Assembly (NCBI RefSeq): GCF_018320785.1
Contig: NC_054886.1
Coordinates: forward strand, 28,717,732-28,781,731
Length of the DNA: 64,000 nucleotides
From: Cheilinus undulatus
Taxonomy: Eukaryota > Chordata > Actinopteri > Labriformes > Labridae
Reading direction: 5' to 3'
Program-made: the position numbers and the translations under genes
In this document: in pieces, positions 45,664 through 56,350 of the stretch
How the letters are laid out: every line of letters starts with the position of its first letter
Numbering within the stretch: the stretch's first letter is position 1
Notes under the pieces: generated by a model
Told to the model about the DNA's origin: nothing
Seen by the model: only the letters and a program-made list of their open reading frames with translations
The model's database searches: none

Positions 45664-45826
45664 CTCCATCGCTCTGGGACGGAGAACAAGACCAGCTCCG
45701 CTCACTCGGCAGCCATTCCTCAGAGTCTTGGTCAGAAAAGTCCGTCTCTAAAGTGTTGTAGCTGTATATATCAAGCTGGCCAGCGGATGCCTTTTTCTCT
45801 GACGCACGGGCACGACATGGCGGCAT
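45664..45826 (-). CDS. Unrecognised first-exon candidate
   Basis: Minus-strand ATG at 45,826 opens a 54-codon frame ending at a consensus donor (gatggag, then gtaagtt). It is CpG-rich, unlike its surroundings. The encoded piece starts MPPCRARASEKKAS and becomes acidic (DFSDQDSEEWLPSE). That composition is seen at the N termini of some transposase and nuclear proteins. No second exon could be identified, and the Tc1 fragment lies just downstream. It may belong to a transposon or a dismembered host gene. Confidence 0.3.
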
Positions 45827-47317
45827 TCTTTAGCCTCTTCGCCGGCCGAGGCAGATGAATGAACGCGTTGATGCCTGGACTTGCTGTCAGTTTCAGTGAG
45901 TTACCGATTTCTCAGGAAAAAGTTTAAAGTTTCTTCCACTGGCGAAACTGGCCACTTGATCCCTCAGTTTTTTGGGGGGGCATTTTGTGCCGATACTGAA
46001 TATTTTAGAACTTTTAGCTTAGATTACCTCCATCCCGGCATCTCCACTTCATGCTTTCAACTCAGCTGTTTTTGATCTACCGTCTTCCGTGTTCCAACTA
46101 CGTATCCCAGAAGCCCCAAAATCACTCACAGGGAGCGTGAGAGCGCCCCCTTATGCCAGCCGAAAAATCACTTATCTCTCAATACTCAATAAGTTAAATG
46201 CATTAAATTCTGAATGTGAATCTATCTTCACCAAAATATATAAATAGATGTGATCAATTTCGAGAGTTAAATATCTTGTCATATGCAGTATTCAATTGAA
46301 ATAAGTTTAAAAAGATTTGCAAATCACTGTATTGCATATACATTCAAATTTTACACATCCTAACTTTTTAGGATTTGTACTAATTTATATCAAGGTGTAA
46401 ATCTGAGTCTTGATAAAACATAAAACAATGATATGTTTGTAGAGAAAAGTCAACCATTTTGGTCTCATTTACTGGGGAGGCTAAAGTCATAGCCCGTGTT
46501 TCCAGTAAAAAGGCGTGAACTAAAGTGGTTAGAAACTCCAGAGCTGAACATTAGTCCAATTCTGGCCCTGGAGTAAATGAAGCAAGTTATGTGTCCAATA
46601 AACATTCTTTTCCAACTGTTTTTGTTTTCAAACTAACTGACCTGGGACAAATTTGACTGCCATAAAAGCATGGATAGAGCCATCATTTTGATATTAATGA
46701 GCTCCCTGGTTGAGGATGAGCTAGTGGTAATGAGCTCCCTGGACTTGGAGGTGTGAGGGTCAACAGAGGAGGCTTATATCAGCCCCACTGGACCATCATT
46801 CACACCTCTAATGAATGTTTACTATACACTGACAGAGCTCAGACTAAAACTTTTACTAGAAAGAGTGCAATCTTTTGACGAACAAGCATTAACTTTAACT
46901 CTTGGCACCAGCCTGCCATTAATCAGGGTTAGGTATCAGGTCTCTCATAGCCACTTTTCTACTAAGAAGGTCCAAATTTTCTGAAACATGAAAAAAAAAA
47001 ATAATTCAGCTAAATGTTGGTTAACAAGCTACACCACTGAGGTCAGCAGTCAATAGCTGTTCAAAACTCAGCAAAACTTAGGCTAATCCATCTTAAAAAG
47101 CTCCAATCTACAACGCTTGTACTGAACCGAACACTGTTCAGACCAATCAGCGCCATTAAAGGAGAATGTGGCGGTAGCTACAGGCTTTTTTTAAAAGAAA
47201 ACAACTCACTGCTGGAGTCGCTGTTTCCTTGTTTCTCACTGGCGAATCCATCTTGCAAAGCTCCCATCTGAACCGTTTTGGCGTGGTTAGAAAATGACAG
47301 GACCAATCAGCGACGAG

Positions 47318-47781
47318 CAGGGCCGTTTCTGGGCATAGGCGATATAGGCGGTTGCCGAGGGCACCACGCTGAGGGGGGCACCGTCATGAGCGCTGAACAT
47401 TTTGAATAGGTCCACCAATGTTGTGGGGTCTATGCCCCTAATGTTTACTCAAAATATTAAGTCTTTAACTTTGGTAAAAGTACATTACCTCTGATAACTG
47501 ATGAATGTAAAAAGGACAATCTTGTATTTTGATAAACAGACTGACGCTGCTGATCACAACATTGAAATTTCATTGTTGCTGGGAAACTGGAAAAAAAAAA
47601 AATCAGATTTATTTATTTTTTTAGTTTGAAAAGCTTAAGAGCACATGCTACAGAATAAATAAAAACCTTACTAATAATATTTATGCATTTTTTAAGAAAT
47701 ATGCATCACCACACATTTGGCGGGGGGGGGGGGTAAATGGTAAGTTCGCCTAGGGCGCCAAAATGGCTAGAAACGGCCCTG
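47318..47781. mobile_element. 464-bp hAT-like insertion specific to copy B
   Basis: Termini cagggccgtttctgggcat and atggctagaaacggccctg are inverted and flanked by gcgacgag and acgacgag (7 of 8). The paralogous interval in copy A (around 34,085) is uninterrupted. It includes an 11-base poly-G run. No frame. Confidence 0.8.
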
Positions 47782-48933
47782 ACGACGAGGGACAGTACTT
47801 TCAGGCACAGCAGAGTTGTGACTTAAGCAAGCAGCAACAAGAGGCCAGTGCAATTATGGCAGAAGAGCTTAGCGTAGATGCTGCTAAAGCGCCGGTTTAA
47901 TCAGAACTTGAAGACATTTCTTCGTTAAAAGAAGAACAAAGAACGGCAGTGATTTGTTTTCTTTTCAAAAACGACAAAAGTCGTGCTCAAATCCCACACC
48001 AGTTCTAAGCTCACGTACACATGTTTTCACATCAGTGTGGACTTATTTGGTGATGCACAACAAGTCCATGCTGACTTAAAAAACGTGCGTACGTGAGCTA
48101 AGATCTGGTGTGAAATCTAAATGCAACCGTCACTCTTGTCCAGATTGAAAAATGCTGATCTATACGCGGAAATGACCATGCAGTAACTGTCATATGCACA
48201 TTTGATCACAGAAGGTCAATATAAGCAGCATTTACAATCAAAAAGGCAGAAGAAAGGCAAGTTAGGGTAATTTATGGGTAATTGATGCATTTACAGTGCT
48301 CCACATGTAAACTATTAGAGGTAGCATGGTGTGTCATTTTGAACTCTTGGCCTTTTATTTATTTTTCAAGCATGAAGTTTTTCAGTGTATATTAGGGAAC
48401 AACTGAACTGTATTTCTTTACTTTATTTGCACTCCTGACTGTTAACGTGAATCCACATTTTTTATGAATTATCCCAATTTTACGTGATACCGATAAACAA
48501 TGATGCAAAACCTCCTCAAACTAAAGATACTGTCCCAACCAGGGGGAAACGTCAGACAGGGTAAGAGGAGAGTTGGAGCTTTCTGACAATCTACATAATG
48601 TGAAATTAAAACAATTTATCAAAACTATCAAAAAAAAAACAATACTTAAGTGAATCAATTTCTTCTCCAGTCAGTAGGCTTTTAACTTCAGTTGTCAGCA
48701 CTTTCTGACATTTGTTATGAACTTTCTGTTTTAATTGGAAAACTTTTCACGAGTGACTTTAAAACTTTAGGTAGTCTTTAAACTCACTAATGGACCATTT
48801 AGGGATTTTTAATCCCTGTTGTGCTGCTTTTCTGTCTGCTGGGACTGACTGTCCAGCCTCACTCCCTTAGGTTCTTTAATTTAACCTCCTGACTTTACTG
48901 ACCAGACACAGAGATTATTCAGAATAAGAATAG

Positions 48934-48982
48934 ACATCCACATGTGACAGCATCTGCTCTGCTGGCCAGATAGCCATGGTAG
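48934..48982 (+). other. Possible non-coding first exon of TAAR copy B
   Basis: Counterpart of 35,390-35,438, ending gatagccatggtag before gtaagt. Confidence 0.3.
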
Positions 48983-49309
48983 GTAAGTGTGGATGTTAAT
49001 TTATGCTATTTTTTAAAATAACTTTATGATTTAGGAATGTGAAAGTGAAATGATTTTTCATTTATAACTTTTATTTAAATGGTCATGGCATCAACAAACC
49101 TTGTTTTATGGAGCTAATCTAAGCTGTATGAAAAATTCAAAAGGGCTCAAATCAAAGGACGGCTTGGACTTGTCGACTTGCTCTTATATCGATTTCAGGC
49201 TAGCGTCTTATTTTGAAGGATTATTATCTCATAATATATCTTCATGGCAAGTGTTTTACATCAGCTTAAGCTTTTGTAATGTATTTCCAGTTTTTGTGCT
49301 TTTTTATAG

Positions 49310-49352
49310 GTTATTATAGCATACTATGGGAAGAAATTCTCTGATTACAAAG
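49310..49352 (+). other. Possible 43-bp non-coding exon of TAAR copy B
   Basis: Counterpart of 35,742-35,784, same length and borders, with three or so substitutions. Confidence 0.3.
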
Positions 49353-50270
49353 GTGTTTCGTGACTATTCTAATCAATTAAAATGGTGTTTATTTTCAAGA
49401 CTGTTTTTGAGTTCAAGATTTAAATGTATGAGAAACTGAATTTTTAATGTTAGAGTAAAAATGCATAAATTTGGACTTTAGATACTCAAATCACATTGTT
49501 GGATATTTACTGACCATTTTTAAAGTGGAGACGTAGTTCAGGGTGTGTTTTCTCATTAAGTGGCAACATTTCTAAACAAATTTATCTTTTTCTCATAAAT
49601 TTGTGAATTTTTAGTTCAGAAAATTCTGGATTGGTTTTGTAAAATTGTGACTTTATAAACTCTGATTTTTCTTTTTTTCTCTCTTAACTTAGAAATGTGT
49701 AATCTGTTAAAAGTTTATCTTTTTCCATAAATTAGAAACTTTTTAATCTCAAAAACTGAAATTTTGTTCCCATTAATTGAGTTGGGGTTTTTTTAATCTT
49801 CAAAATTCTGATTCTTTTTAGGAAATTTCTGATTTTATAAACTTACTATTATTTTTTTTTTTTTCAAGTGGGTGGGTTGTTATATATTGATTACCCTTTT
49901 AATCCTGAACATTTAGAGATTTTCATTTTGAGTTTGATTTTGAATTTTTCTCCTGAATTTGCACATTTCTAATCTCCCCCCTAAAAAATTAATACATTGT
50001 TTTTACTTTAAAACTCGAAATCTCATTTTTTTTTCCATACATATTTGTGACTTTATATACTAGAAAACTCTGACTTTTGTTTGTCACGAGTTTGCGTTAT
50101 ATTTGCTTCAGTATTTTGTATGTTTTATTGATTCTAAAATGGTATGTACTTCTATGTTAAAATTCATTTTTAAGCTTTTCATCCCTTTTGGTTGATCGTC
50201 CTGGTAAATTTATTTGTTAAGTAAAATCATTCTCATATTCTTGAACTCTGCTTGTGATGATACTTGACAT

Positions 50271-51033
50271 CAGTGATACTCAACCCATGGCTCTTGAGCC
50301 ACATGTGACTCTTTAGTGATGAATTGTGGCTTTTTTACGTCTTAATTTTAAATATTATTCCTCAGAAGACAAAGGGAAACTCTGACCTCAAAAATTACCT
50401 GTTAAAAGTCACATTAATCAGTTTGATCCCCACAGTTATACAGGAGGCTTAACTGTCAACCTTAGTTATTTGTCTGTAAATTTCCATTGCCCTTATTTGC
50501 TGTTTTTTTCCCCTTTTTTTCCCCTTTTTGCCACTTTTGATCAATTGGCACTTGTTTTTGCCACTTCTGTCTTTTTTGCCCCATTTCACCATTTTATGCC
50601 ACTTAAATCGCTTCTTTGTCCTTTTTCAACATTTTTTGCCACTTTTCACCCATTTAAACGGTGACACTTTTTTCCTATCTTTGCCCGTATTTTTAACACT
50701 CTTTGCTGCTTTTTGCCCATTTTAGTCACCTTTAACTAATGCCACATTTGTGCCACTTTTGGACCATTTTTGCCATCTGCAACTCATTTTTTTGTCACTT
50801 ATCACCCATTTTTCCAATTTACACGCCTTATCCACTTTACTTCATTTTCCACAGTTTTTGCCAATTTATGCCTATTTGCTCCTTTTCGCCCATTTTTTAC
50901 CACTTTTTTTGCCACTTGCCACCATTTTAACCATGTTTAACTCACTTTTAATGCCACTTTAACCAATTTTCACCACTTAAATTGTGGCTCTTGCGAAGAT
51001 GTTTTGCCGAAGATGCAGGGTTGAGTAACACTG
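50271..51033 (+). mobile_element. hAT-like element with TTTTGCCACTTT array, copy B
   Basis: Orthologous insertion to 37,120-37,879: left end cagtgatactcaacccatgg, right end ggttgagtaacactg. The right 8-bp flank ctctatat survives, the left has diverged. The internal satellite has changed more than the flanks. Confidence 0.75.
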
Positions 51034-51263
51034 CTCTATATATTGTCAAGTTCTTCTCAAAGCTGAAGGCAGAGTTGTGTACTGAGAGGGGATCAAGGAT
51101 GGATGAAAAATAAATGCCATGAATGATACTGAACTACTAAACTTGATGCGTTTTATTTAGCATATTTATTAAGTTTGATATGTGGATGAACATATATATG
51201 AGGAAATGCTGTCTCTTGTATAAAATTGTTTTAATCCTGATTTTCCTCTTTCCTCTGAAACAG

Positions 51264-52250
51264 ATGGAGTCAGAGTTCTGCTTTGAGTCCAGAAACAACT
51301 CCTGCTTAAAGAGAAGTTATCCCCTCCCCATACGTGTCTGCCTTTACATCTCCATCGGAGTTATAATCATTTTAACAGTGTGTGGAAACCTTCTCGTCAC
51401 GTTCACCGTTGCTTATTTCAAGCAGCTCCATACTCCTACCAATTACCTGATCTTCTCTCTGGCCATGTCTGACCTCCTCTTGGGATCACTGGTCATGGTC
51501 CCTGGTATGATTCGGGTTATAGAGTCCTGCTGGTATTTTGGCGACTTCTTCTGTAAAGTCTGCATAAGTATTGACATCATGTTGGTTACAGCGTCTATTA
51601 TTAATCTGGCATTCATTTCTATTGATCGATACTATGCTGTCTGCCAGCCTCTGCTTTACAGAACTAAAATGTCTACTCGTGTTGTGTTGATTATGGTTTT
51701 ACTGTGTTGGAGTATTTCTCCTATTATGGGCTTTGGGCTAGTTTTTTTTAACCTGAATACTTTTGGAATGGAAGACTCTCACTATAAGCAATATGTATGT
51801 GAAGGCAGGTGTTCTATGACTCAAGGCAAGCTCGCTGGCACGTTGTCGACTTTAGTTTGTTTTTACATGCCAGGAGTAATACTGCTGGGAGTCTACATGA
51901 AGATTTTCCTCGTTGCAAAGAAACAGTTTCACAGCATACACAATGCCAGCGCTGTTAAAATGTCAAACACAAACCAGACAAAAGCCACCAAAACCCTGGC
52001 CATCATCCTTGGTGGGTTTCTTTCTTTCTGGAGTCCTTTTTTCATCTGTAATCTAGTCTATCCTTATGTGGATTACTCAGTACCACGAGAACTGTATAGT
52101 GCATTTGGATGGCTGGGCTTCCTGAACTCTACTGTGAATCCTATGATTTATGCATTCTTCTATAGTTGGTTCAGAAAGGCGTTTCGTTTAGTGATTTCAG
52201 GTAAAATCTTCAAATCAGACCTTTCAGATATGATACTTTTTACTGAATAA
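51264..52250 (+). CDS. Trace amine-associated receptor, copy B
   Basis: 328 residues, 313 identical to copy A by my count. All diagnostic residues are kept: Asp104, DRY, and the helix 7 TAAR fingerprint NSTVNPMIYAFFYSWF. Differences are T23I, F27L, F30S, A48T, L75S, A79V, T82M, L162F, A184S, L185M, I273V, A282G, H308R, N314K and T324I. Residues 83-161 and 186-272 are identical. The start is chosen as for copy A, directly after the cctctttcctctgaaacag acceptor. An ATG at 51,180 gives a 28-residue extension whose first residues differ from copy A through an indel. Intact and probably expressed in olfactory epithelium, as the family is; that is inference. Confidence 0.93.
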   Translation: MESEFCFESRNNSCLKRSYPLPIRVCLYISIGVIIILTVCGNLLVTFTVAYFKQLHTPTNYLIFSLAMSDLLLGSLVMVPGMIRVIESCWYFGDFFCKVCISIDIMLVTASIINLAFISIDRYYAVCQPLLYRTKMSTRVVLIMVLLCWSISPIMGFGLVFFNLNTFGMEDSHYKQYVCEGRCSMTQGKLAGTLSTLVCFYMPGVILLGVYMKIFLVAKKQFHSIHNASAVKMSNTNQTKATKTLAIILGGFLSFWSPFFICNLVYPYVDYSVPRELYSAFGWLGFLNSTVNPMIYAFFYSWFRKAFRLVISGKIFKSDLSDMILFTE

Positions 52251-52362
52251 ACTGTTGAAAGGGTTAATCAAAAAGCATCCATGTTGGAAAAGGATCACCG
52301 GCTGGGTATACCATTAAGGAAAAATATTTTACGGTGCTTCCACAGCTCCTTACAAAGTCTTA

Positions 52363-53256
52363 CCGTAAAATACCAAATAATAGCCGGGGCGTTTATTTGT
52401 TTCAATCACTGAGCAGACCAGTCAGCTGTTTGGAACAGGTGTTTAATTCCTTACTCACAAAAATTTTGCTTAGCAAAAATTGGAAAAATGTGGTAAATTT
52501 AATCAAACTATTTATTTACACCAGTATGAATATCACTTTTACATTTTCAAGACAAGATTACAGTACCATAGGTATACTTTTGTCTTCTTCTGTCAACTCA
52601 ACACTCTCTAAACACTTTAAATACTGGTAAGGAACTAAACAAACACAAAGTTGACGACAGACAGTTTAAAGTTAATGTTGTACTTTTTATTTTTTCGCTG
52701 CACTGGGGCATGGCGCTGCTATCTCACTTGAGAAAACCAGCAAGGGACGGAGGTACCCCAGCCAATGAGGAGGCTAGTACTCGCAGCCAATCAGGCTCAG
52801 GTCAGAGGGAGCATTCCTATTGGCCACTGTAGCTTCTGTATCTCAGCTCAGTGAGAAGCTGATTCAATGGTGGAATTACGGCCGTGTTCGTTCCTGTGTA
52901 GAATTTGTTCATGATGAAATGAAGTGTTTTCTTGCTTGTGATTCGGCCATTGATTTCAGTGGAAAAGCAGAGCAAAATCACTCCACAAGCACTTTGCCAC
53001 CGTGAGTGTTCAATTCAGCGGATATTGTCATCTGCGAGGAGGCACGTAAAGAGAGGGGCGGAGTTACGGAGCTCAGACAGGGAGAAGAATAGGAAGGGAG
53101 TCGGGAGTTGATTCTATACATATTGGAGCTGTAAATAAATTACATCCGGCATTTATTTGGAATAGGCGTTTATTTGTCAAAATGTACTGCAACACCTGGC
53201 GGTTAATTGGGTCCCGGCAGTTAACTGGGACCCGGCGATTATTTGGTATTTTACGG
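52363..53256 (+). mobile_element. Complete 894-bp TA-flanked TIR element
   Basis: Termini ccgtaaaataccaaataat and attatttggtattttacgg are perfect inverted repeats, each flanked by TA. Removing the element and one TA restores 'tcttactttaaa', the uninterrupted sequence at the same place in duplication copy A. TA target use fits the Tc1/mariner/pogo superfamily. A plus-strand frame (52,820-53,005) shares CDSAIDFSGK with the truncated copy at 2,249. No transposase motif is visible, so it is non-autonomous. Confidence 0.88.
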
Positions 53257-53499
53257 TACTTTAAACTTATGATGTAAGTCCATAAAACGTCTTATAAAGC
53301 CTTACTTTTGTGAGAGGTTGCTTTTGTTTTTGATCCAGTCTTTCTTTTCCAGCAAACTTCATTCTTTTGTAAATATCTTTTTTTGTGCGTATGCTTGTTC
53401 ATGTGACATATAATGGCATCTACATCATTCTGGACTGAACCTTTTTCATTTCAAGTGAGAAATCCCAAATCAGGAAACAATCTGTTCCCAGTTAGTGTT

Positions 53500-54927
53500 T
53501 AAAAATAGGAAAATAAAACAAGGAAAAAACGGACTACCGTCGACCCTTTTTGGCTGTCTGGGTTAAACTGGGAATCAAAAAATTTAAAAAAAGGTTGATT
53601 CATTTTCTTCTTCTGGTTTTCAAAATAAGAAGTAAAGAAATGAAGAAAGGTTTATTTTTCGACTGTTGTTTTGGTGTTTACAACCCCTGCAACAAGTCAA
53701 AAATATAGGAAAAATGGGAATGTTACATCACCAGTCGTATTCTCTCTGATCTTCATTTTTTAAATCTGAACACAAAAAAAAAAGATTAACCAAATATGGT
53801 TGAATTTTCCTTAATAAGGTATGCATCTATCTATGTAAATAACACATTTTTTATTTCTCCTTTCTTGGGGGAAAATGAAAAAAACAAAAATGAATAACCA
53901 TTCAGTTTTTATTTCCCATTTTATTTATTCCCAATTTAAAGTAATATAAACTGGCTGAAAGGGCAAAGATAATCAAAAATTTTAAAAAAATTAAACAGTT
54001 ATACCTTTTCTGTTTGTTGTTTTCTAAAAAGAAACTTTTAAATGAAAAATGAAACAGATTTTTTTTCATCTACGGTGTTTTGATTATTTTGGCTTTACAA
54101 CACCTGTAACAGGTTAAAAATATAGGAGCAAGGAATGTGGGGTGGGGTCAAAAATGAACAACCTTTCAGTTTTTATTTCCCATTTTATTTATTCTCAATT
54201 TACTTAATTTGTTGTTTTGTAAAAAGAAACTTACAAATAAAGAATTTGTTAATACTTTTTTTTCAGTTGACACTTGTAACAGGTCAAAAAATTTACCACA
54301 AAAAAACAATAAGATGAACAAAACAAACCATTTTTTATTCCCTCCCTTTTTCTTGAAAACAAAGTTAAAAACTGAAATGGATGGCCATTTATTTATTTAT
54401 TTATTTGTTAAATTTAATTTTAACTGCCTGAAAGGACTAAAGTCATTAAAAAGGAAAAACAAACAGTCATTGGTTTTCTGTTTCTCATTTCTCAAAAGGA
54501 AGTAAAAAAAATGAACAGTTTGTTTTTCATCTACTGTTCTTGTGTTTACAACACCTGCAACAGGTGAAAAATATCTGCAAAAAGGAATGTTACATTAGCA
54601 GTCTGCCATTCTTTGATCTTCTTTTTTTGATCTGAGCAAAAAAAAAACAGTAAGTTGAATAAAAAAATTTCTTTATTCTCTTTTTTTAAAAGATGCTTTA
54701 TTGATGCATATAAAAATGTTTTCAGAAGTGATAACAGCTTATTATATTTCTGATTTCCTGCAAATAGACATTAAAATAAATGTTTGTTTTTTGACACTTT
54801 CACGGCAGATTATATCATTTTTCTTCATGTGTATAATTTAATGGTATTTGAAACTGATGTTGGGCTGCATTTGAGGGCTGGATGTGGCCTTCACCTGACC
54901 TTCAAGTATAAGCATTTTAACAAAATG
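53500..54927. repeat. Degenerate tandem repeat of about 430 bp
   Basis: The motif 'ttacaacacctg(t/c)aacagg' followed by 'aaaaata' recurs near 53,677, 54,095 and 54,541 (a partial one at 54,269), each with related AT-rich flanks including 'tttttatttcccattttatttatt'. No gene is seen. Confidence 0.5.
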
Positions 54928-55089
54928 CAGTGCTTAACAAATTTATTAGACCACCTGTCATATTTGTCTCAAAGACCATCCAGCATCATGAAGTGCTTTA
55001 ATGCGGACTCTTTCATTCTCAGTGAGCTCTCCACGTTTTACCATTTTGAACAGGAAGGAGGAATTTCAAACTGAATTCACCCAAATTAT
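54928..55089. mobile_element. Fragment of the 39,740-type Tc1 element
   Basis: Begins with the terminus cagtgcttaacaaatttatt and then holds, in reverse, the transposase N-terminal coding region (matching 40,167-40,250). An internally rearranged end fragment. Confidence 0.8.
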
Positions 55090-55095
55090 ATGTTT

Positions 55096-55200
55096 AGCAC
55101 ATTTAAAACAACTTCAGTAGACCAAAGTGCTTTACTATAGTGAAGCACTTTGGTCTACTGAAGTTGTTTTAAATGTGCTATACAAATAAACTTGAAGTGA
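55096..55200. repeat. Perfect 37-bp inverted repeat built from a LINE-type tail
   Basis: Arms 55,096-55,132 and 55,143-55,179 are exact reverse complements around a 10-bp loop. The right arm runs on into 'gctatacaaataaacttg' and 'gaattgaattgaa', a tail I associate with fish L2-type elements. Confidence 0.9.
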
Positions 55201-55207
55201 ATTGAAT

Positions 55208-56350
55208 TGAACATCAGATGCACCTAGCTGTCGCGCCGAACAGGAAGGCATCCATCTCATAGTGCAATCGCAGAGTCCTTGGCAGCTTGTTCAGCACTTT
55301 CGAGAGGAACCAGGATTTCATCCAGCATTTCGCAATTGACTGTAGCCGCTGCTCTGCGACCTGCTTGAATGCCCATCTCATAGACTTGTCAGACAGTGCT
55401 TGCACCGCCTGTGAGAATGGCGCCAGCTTCAGAGTTAAACTCAGACACGAACCCTCTCATGAATTCAACGAGATTAGGGAATTTGCCTGCTTGGAACAGG
55501 GATGCTTCCGGGAGTTCTGGGAATCTTACATAGGGTTGAAAATCCCCCAGTGCAAAATAAGCAAAGCACGCCTCTTTATATCTGTTCTGTTCAGGTCACT
55601 GATGAACAAGCCAAAAGTAAGCCCTGGCAAGAGGTTGGCAATAAATAGGTCTCGAATTAACATGAACATGGCAATGCCTGGAGATAGAGTGATAGATGTT
55701 CCACAATCTTCATCCATGGCTCTGCATGCTCGAGCTTCACGCTAAGAGAGAGTCCTACTACAACCCATCTGATTGTCATAGACGCTCTTATGATGCGAGC
55801 CAGAACATCCATTGCAGGTCCACTGATGAGAAAGCTCTGATCCACATTAGCCGAGGAACCTTCAATCACGTGCCTGATACGCGTTAGCACGTTTGTGATG
55901 GATGATCCATGACACTGCTTTATGCGCGAGTGTAAAAACAAATGTGCAGACTACAGACAGCACATTGAGTCATCGTGTGTCTATCAAAGATCATGGGGTT
56001 CTGAGGACAAGTCAGTTGCCCAGTGCGGTATGCTACGACTGCAGTCATTGTAACCTGAGCCACTTGCCCTGCAACGATAAGTACTCTGCCTAGCGCTAGA
56101 GGGACCGGATCCAATGGACACTGCATTTTCTCACTAAGCCCTCATAAGAACTGCCTCTAGATCAGGGGCAAGTCAGGATGATCGTGACAAGCGGGGTCAA
56201 CGTAGAAGAAGGCCTTCTCCTTCACATGAAAAGTTGTTTTGGCGACGTCGCCTTCTTTAACTGACCGCTTCTTGGCAGCGGACAAGGCCAACCTGCCAAG
56301 CGGCATTTGTGGGCTGGGATTCATGTTGATGCTGGCAAAGGAACTCACAT
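55208..56350 (-). pseudogene. Broken coding-like tract of unknown, possibly viral, origin
   Basis: About 1.1 kb that is visibly GC-richer than its AT-rich surroundings. On the minus strand five consecutive frames of 63 to 94 codons tile the interval with little gap (56,348-56,157, 56,126-55,920, 55,941-55,657, 55,717-55,526, 55,405-55,214). They are separated by stops and frame changes, and no intron signals explain the breaks. That is the look of an unspliced protein gene inserted long ago and decayed. I do not recognise the family. An endogenous copy of an RNA-virus gene, such as a nucleoprotein, is one possibility; a processed host pseudogene is another. No intact product exists. Confidence 0.4.

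Larger units (their letters stand above)
44361..46385. mobile_element. Probable DNA transposon remnant enclosing a Tc1 insertion
   Basis: Left 'caacacatctcaaaaaaagt' and right 'aagatttgcaaatcactgt...ctaactttttagg' are the two ends of a repeat I remember as one widespread fish element. In between lie a Tc1 fragment (44,843-45,583) and an unexplained exon-like stretch (45,664-45,826). The pairing of the ends is an inference. Confidence 0.35.
46314..53500. repeat. Segmental duplication, copy B (with a TAAR gene)
   Basis: Co-linear partner of 33,072-39,500; the coding exons are offset by 13,152 bp. It carries two extra insertions (47,318-47,781 and 52,363-53,256). Flanking unique sequence is still clearly alignable, indicating a moderately recent event. 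Confidence 0.85.
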
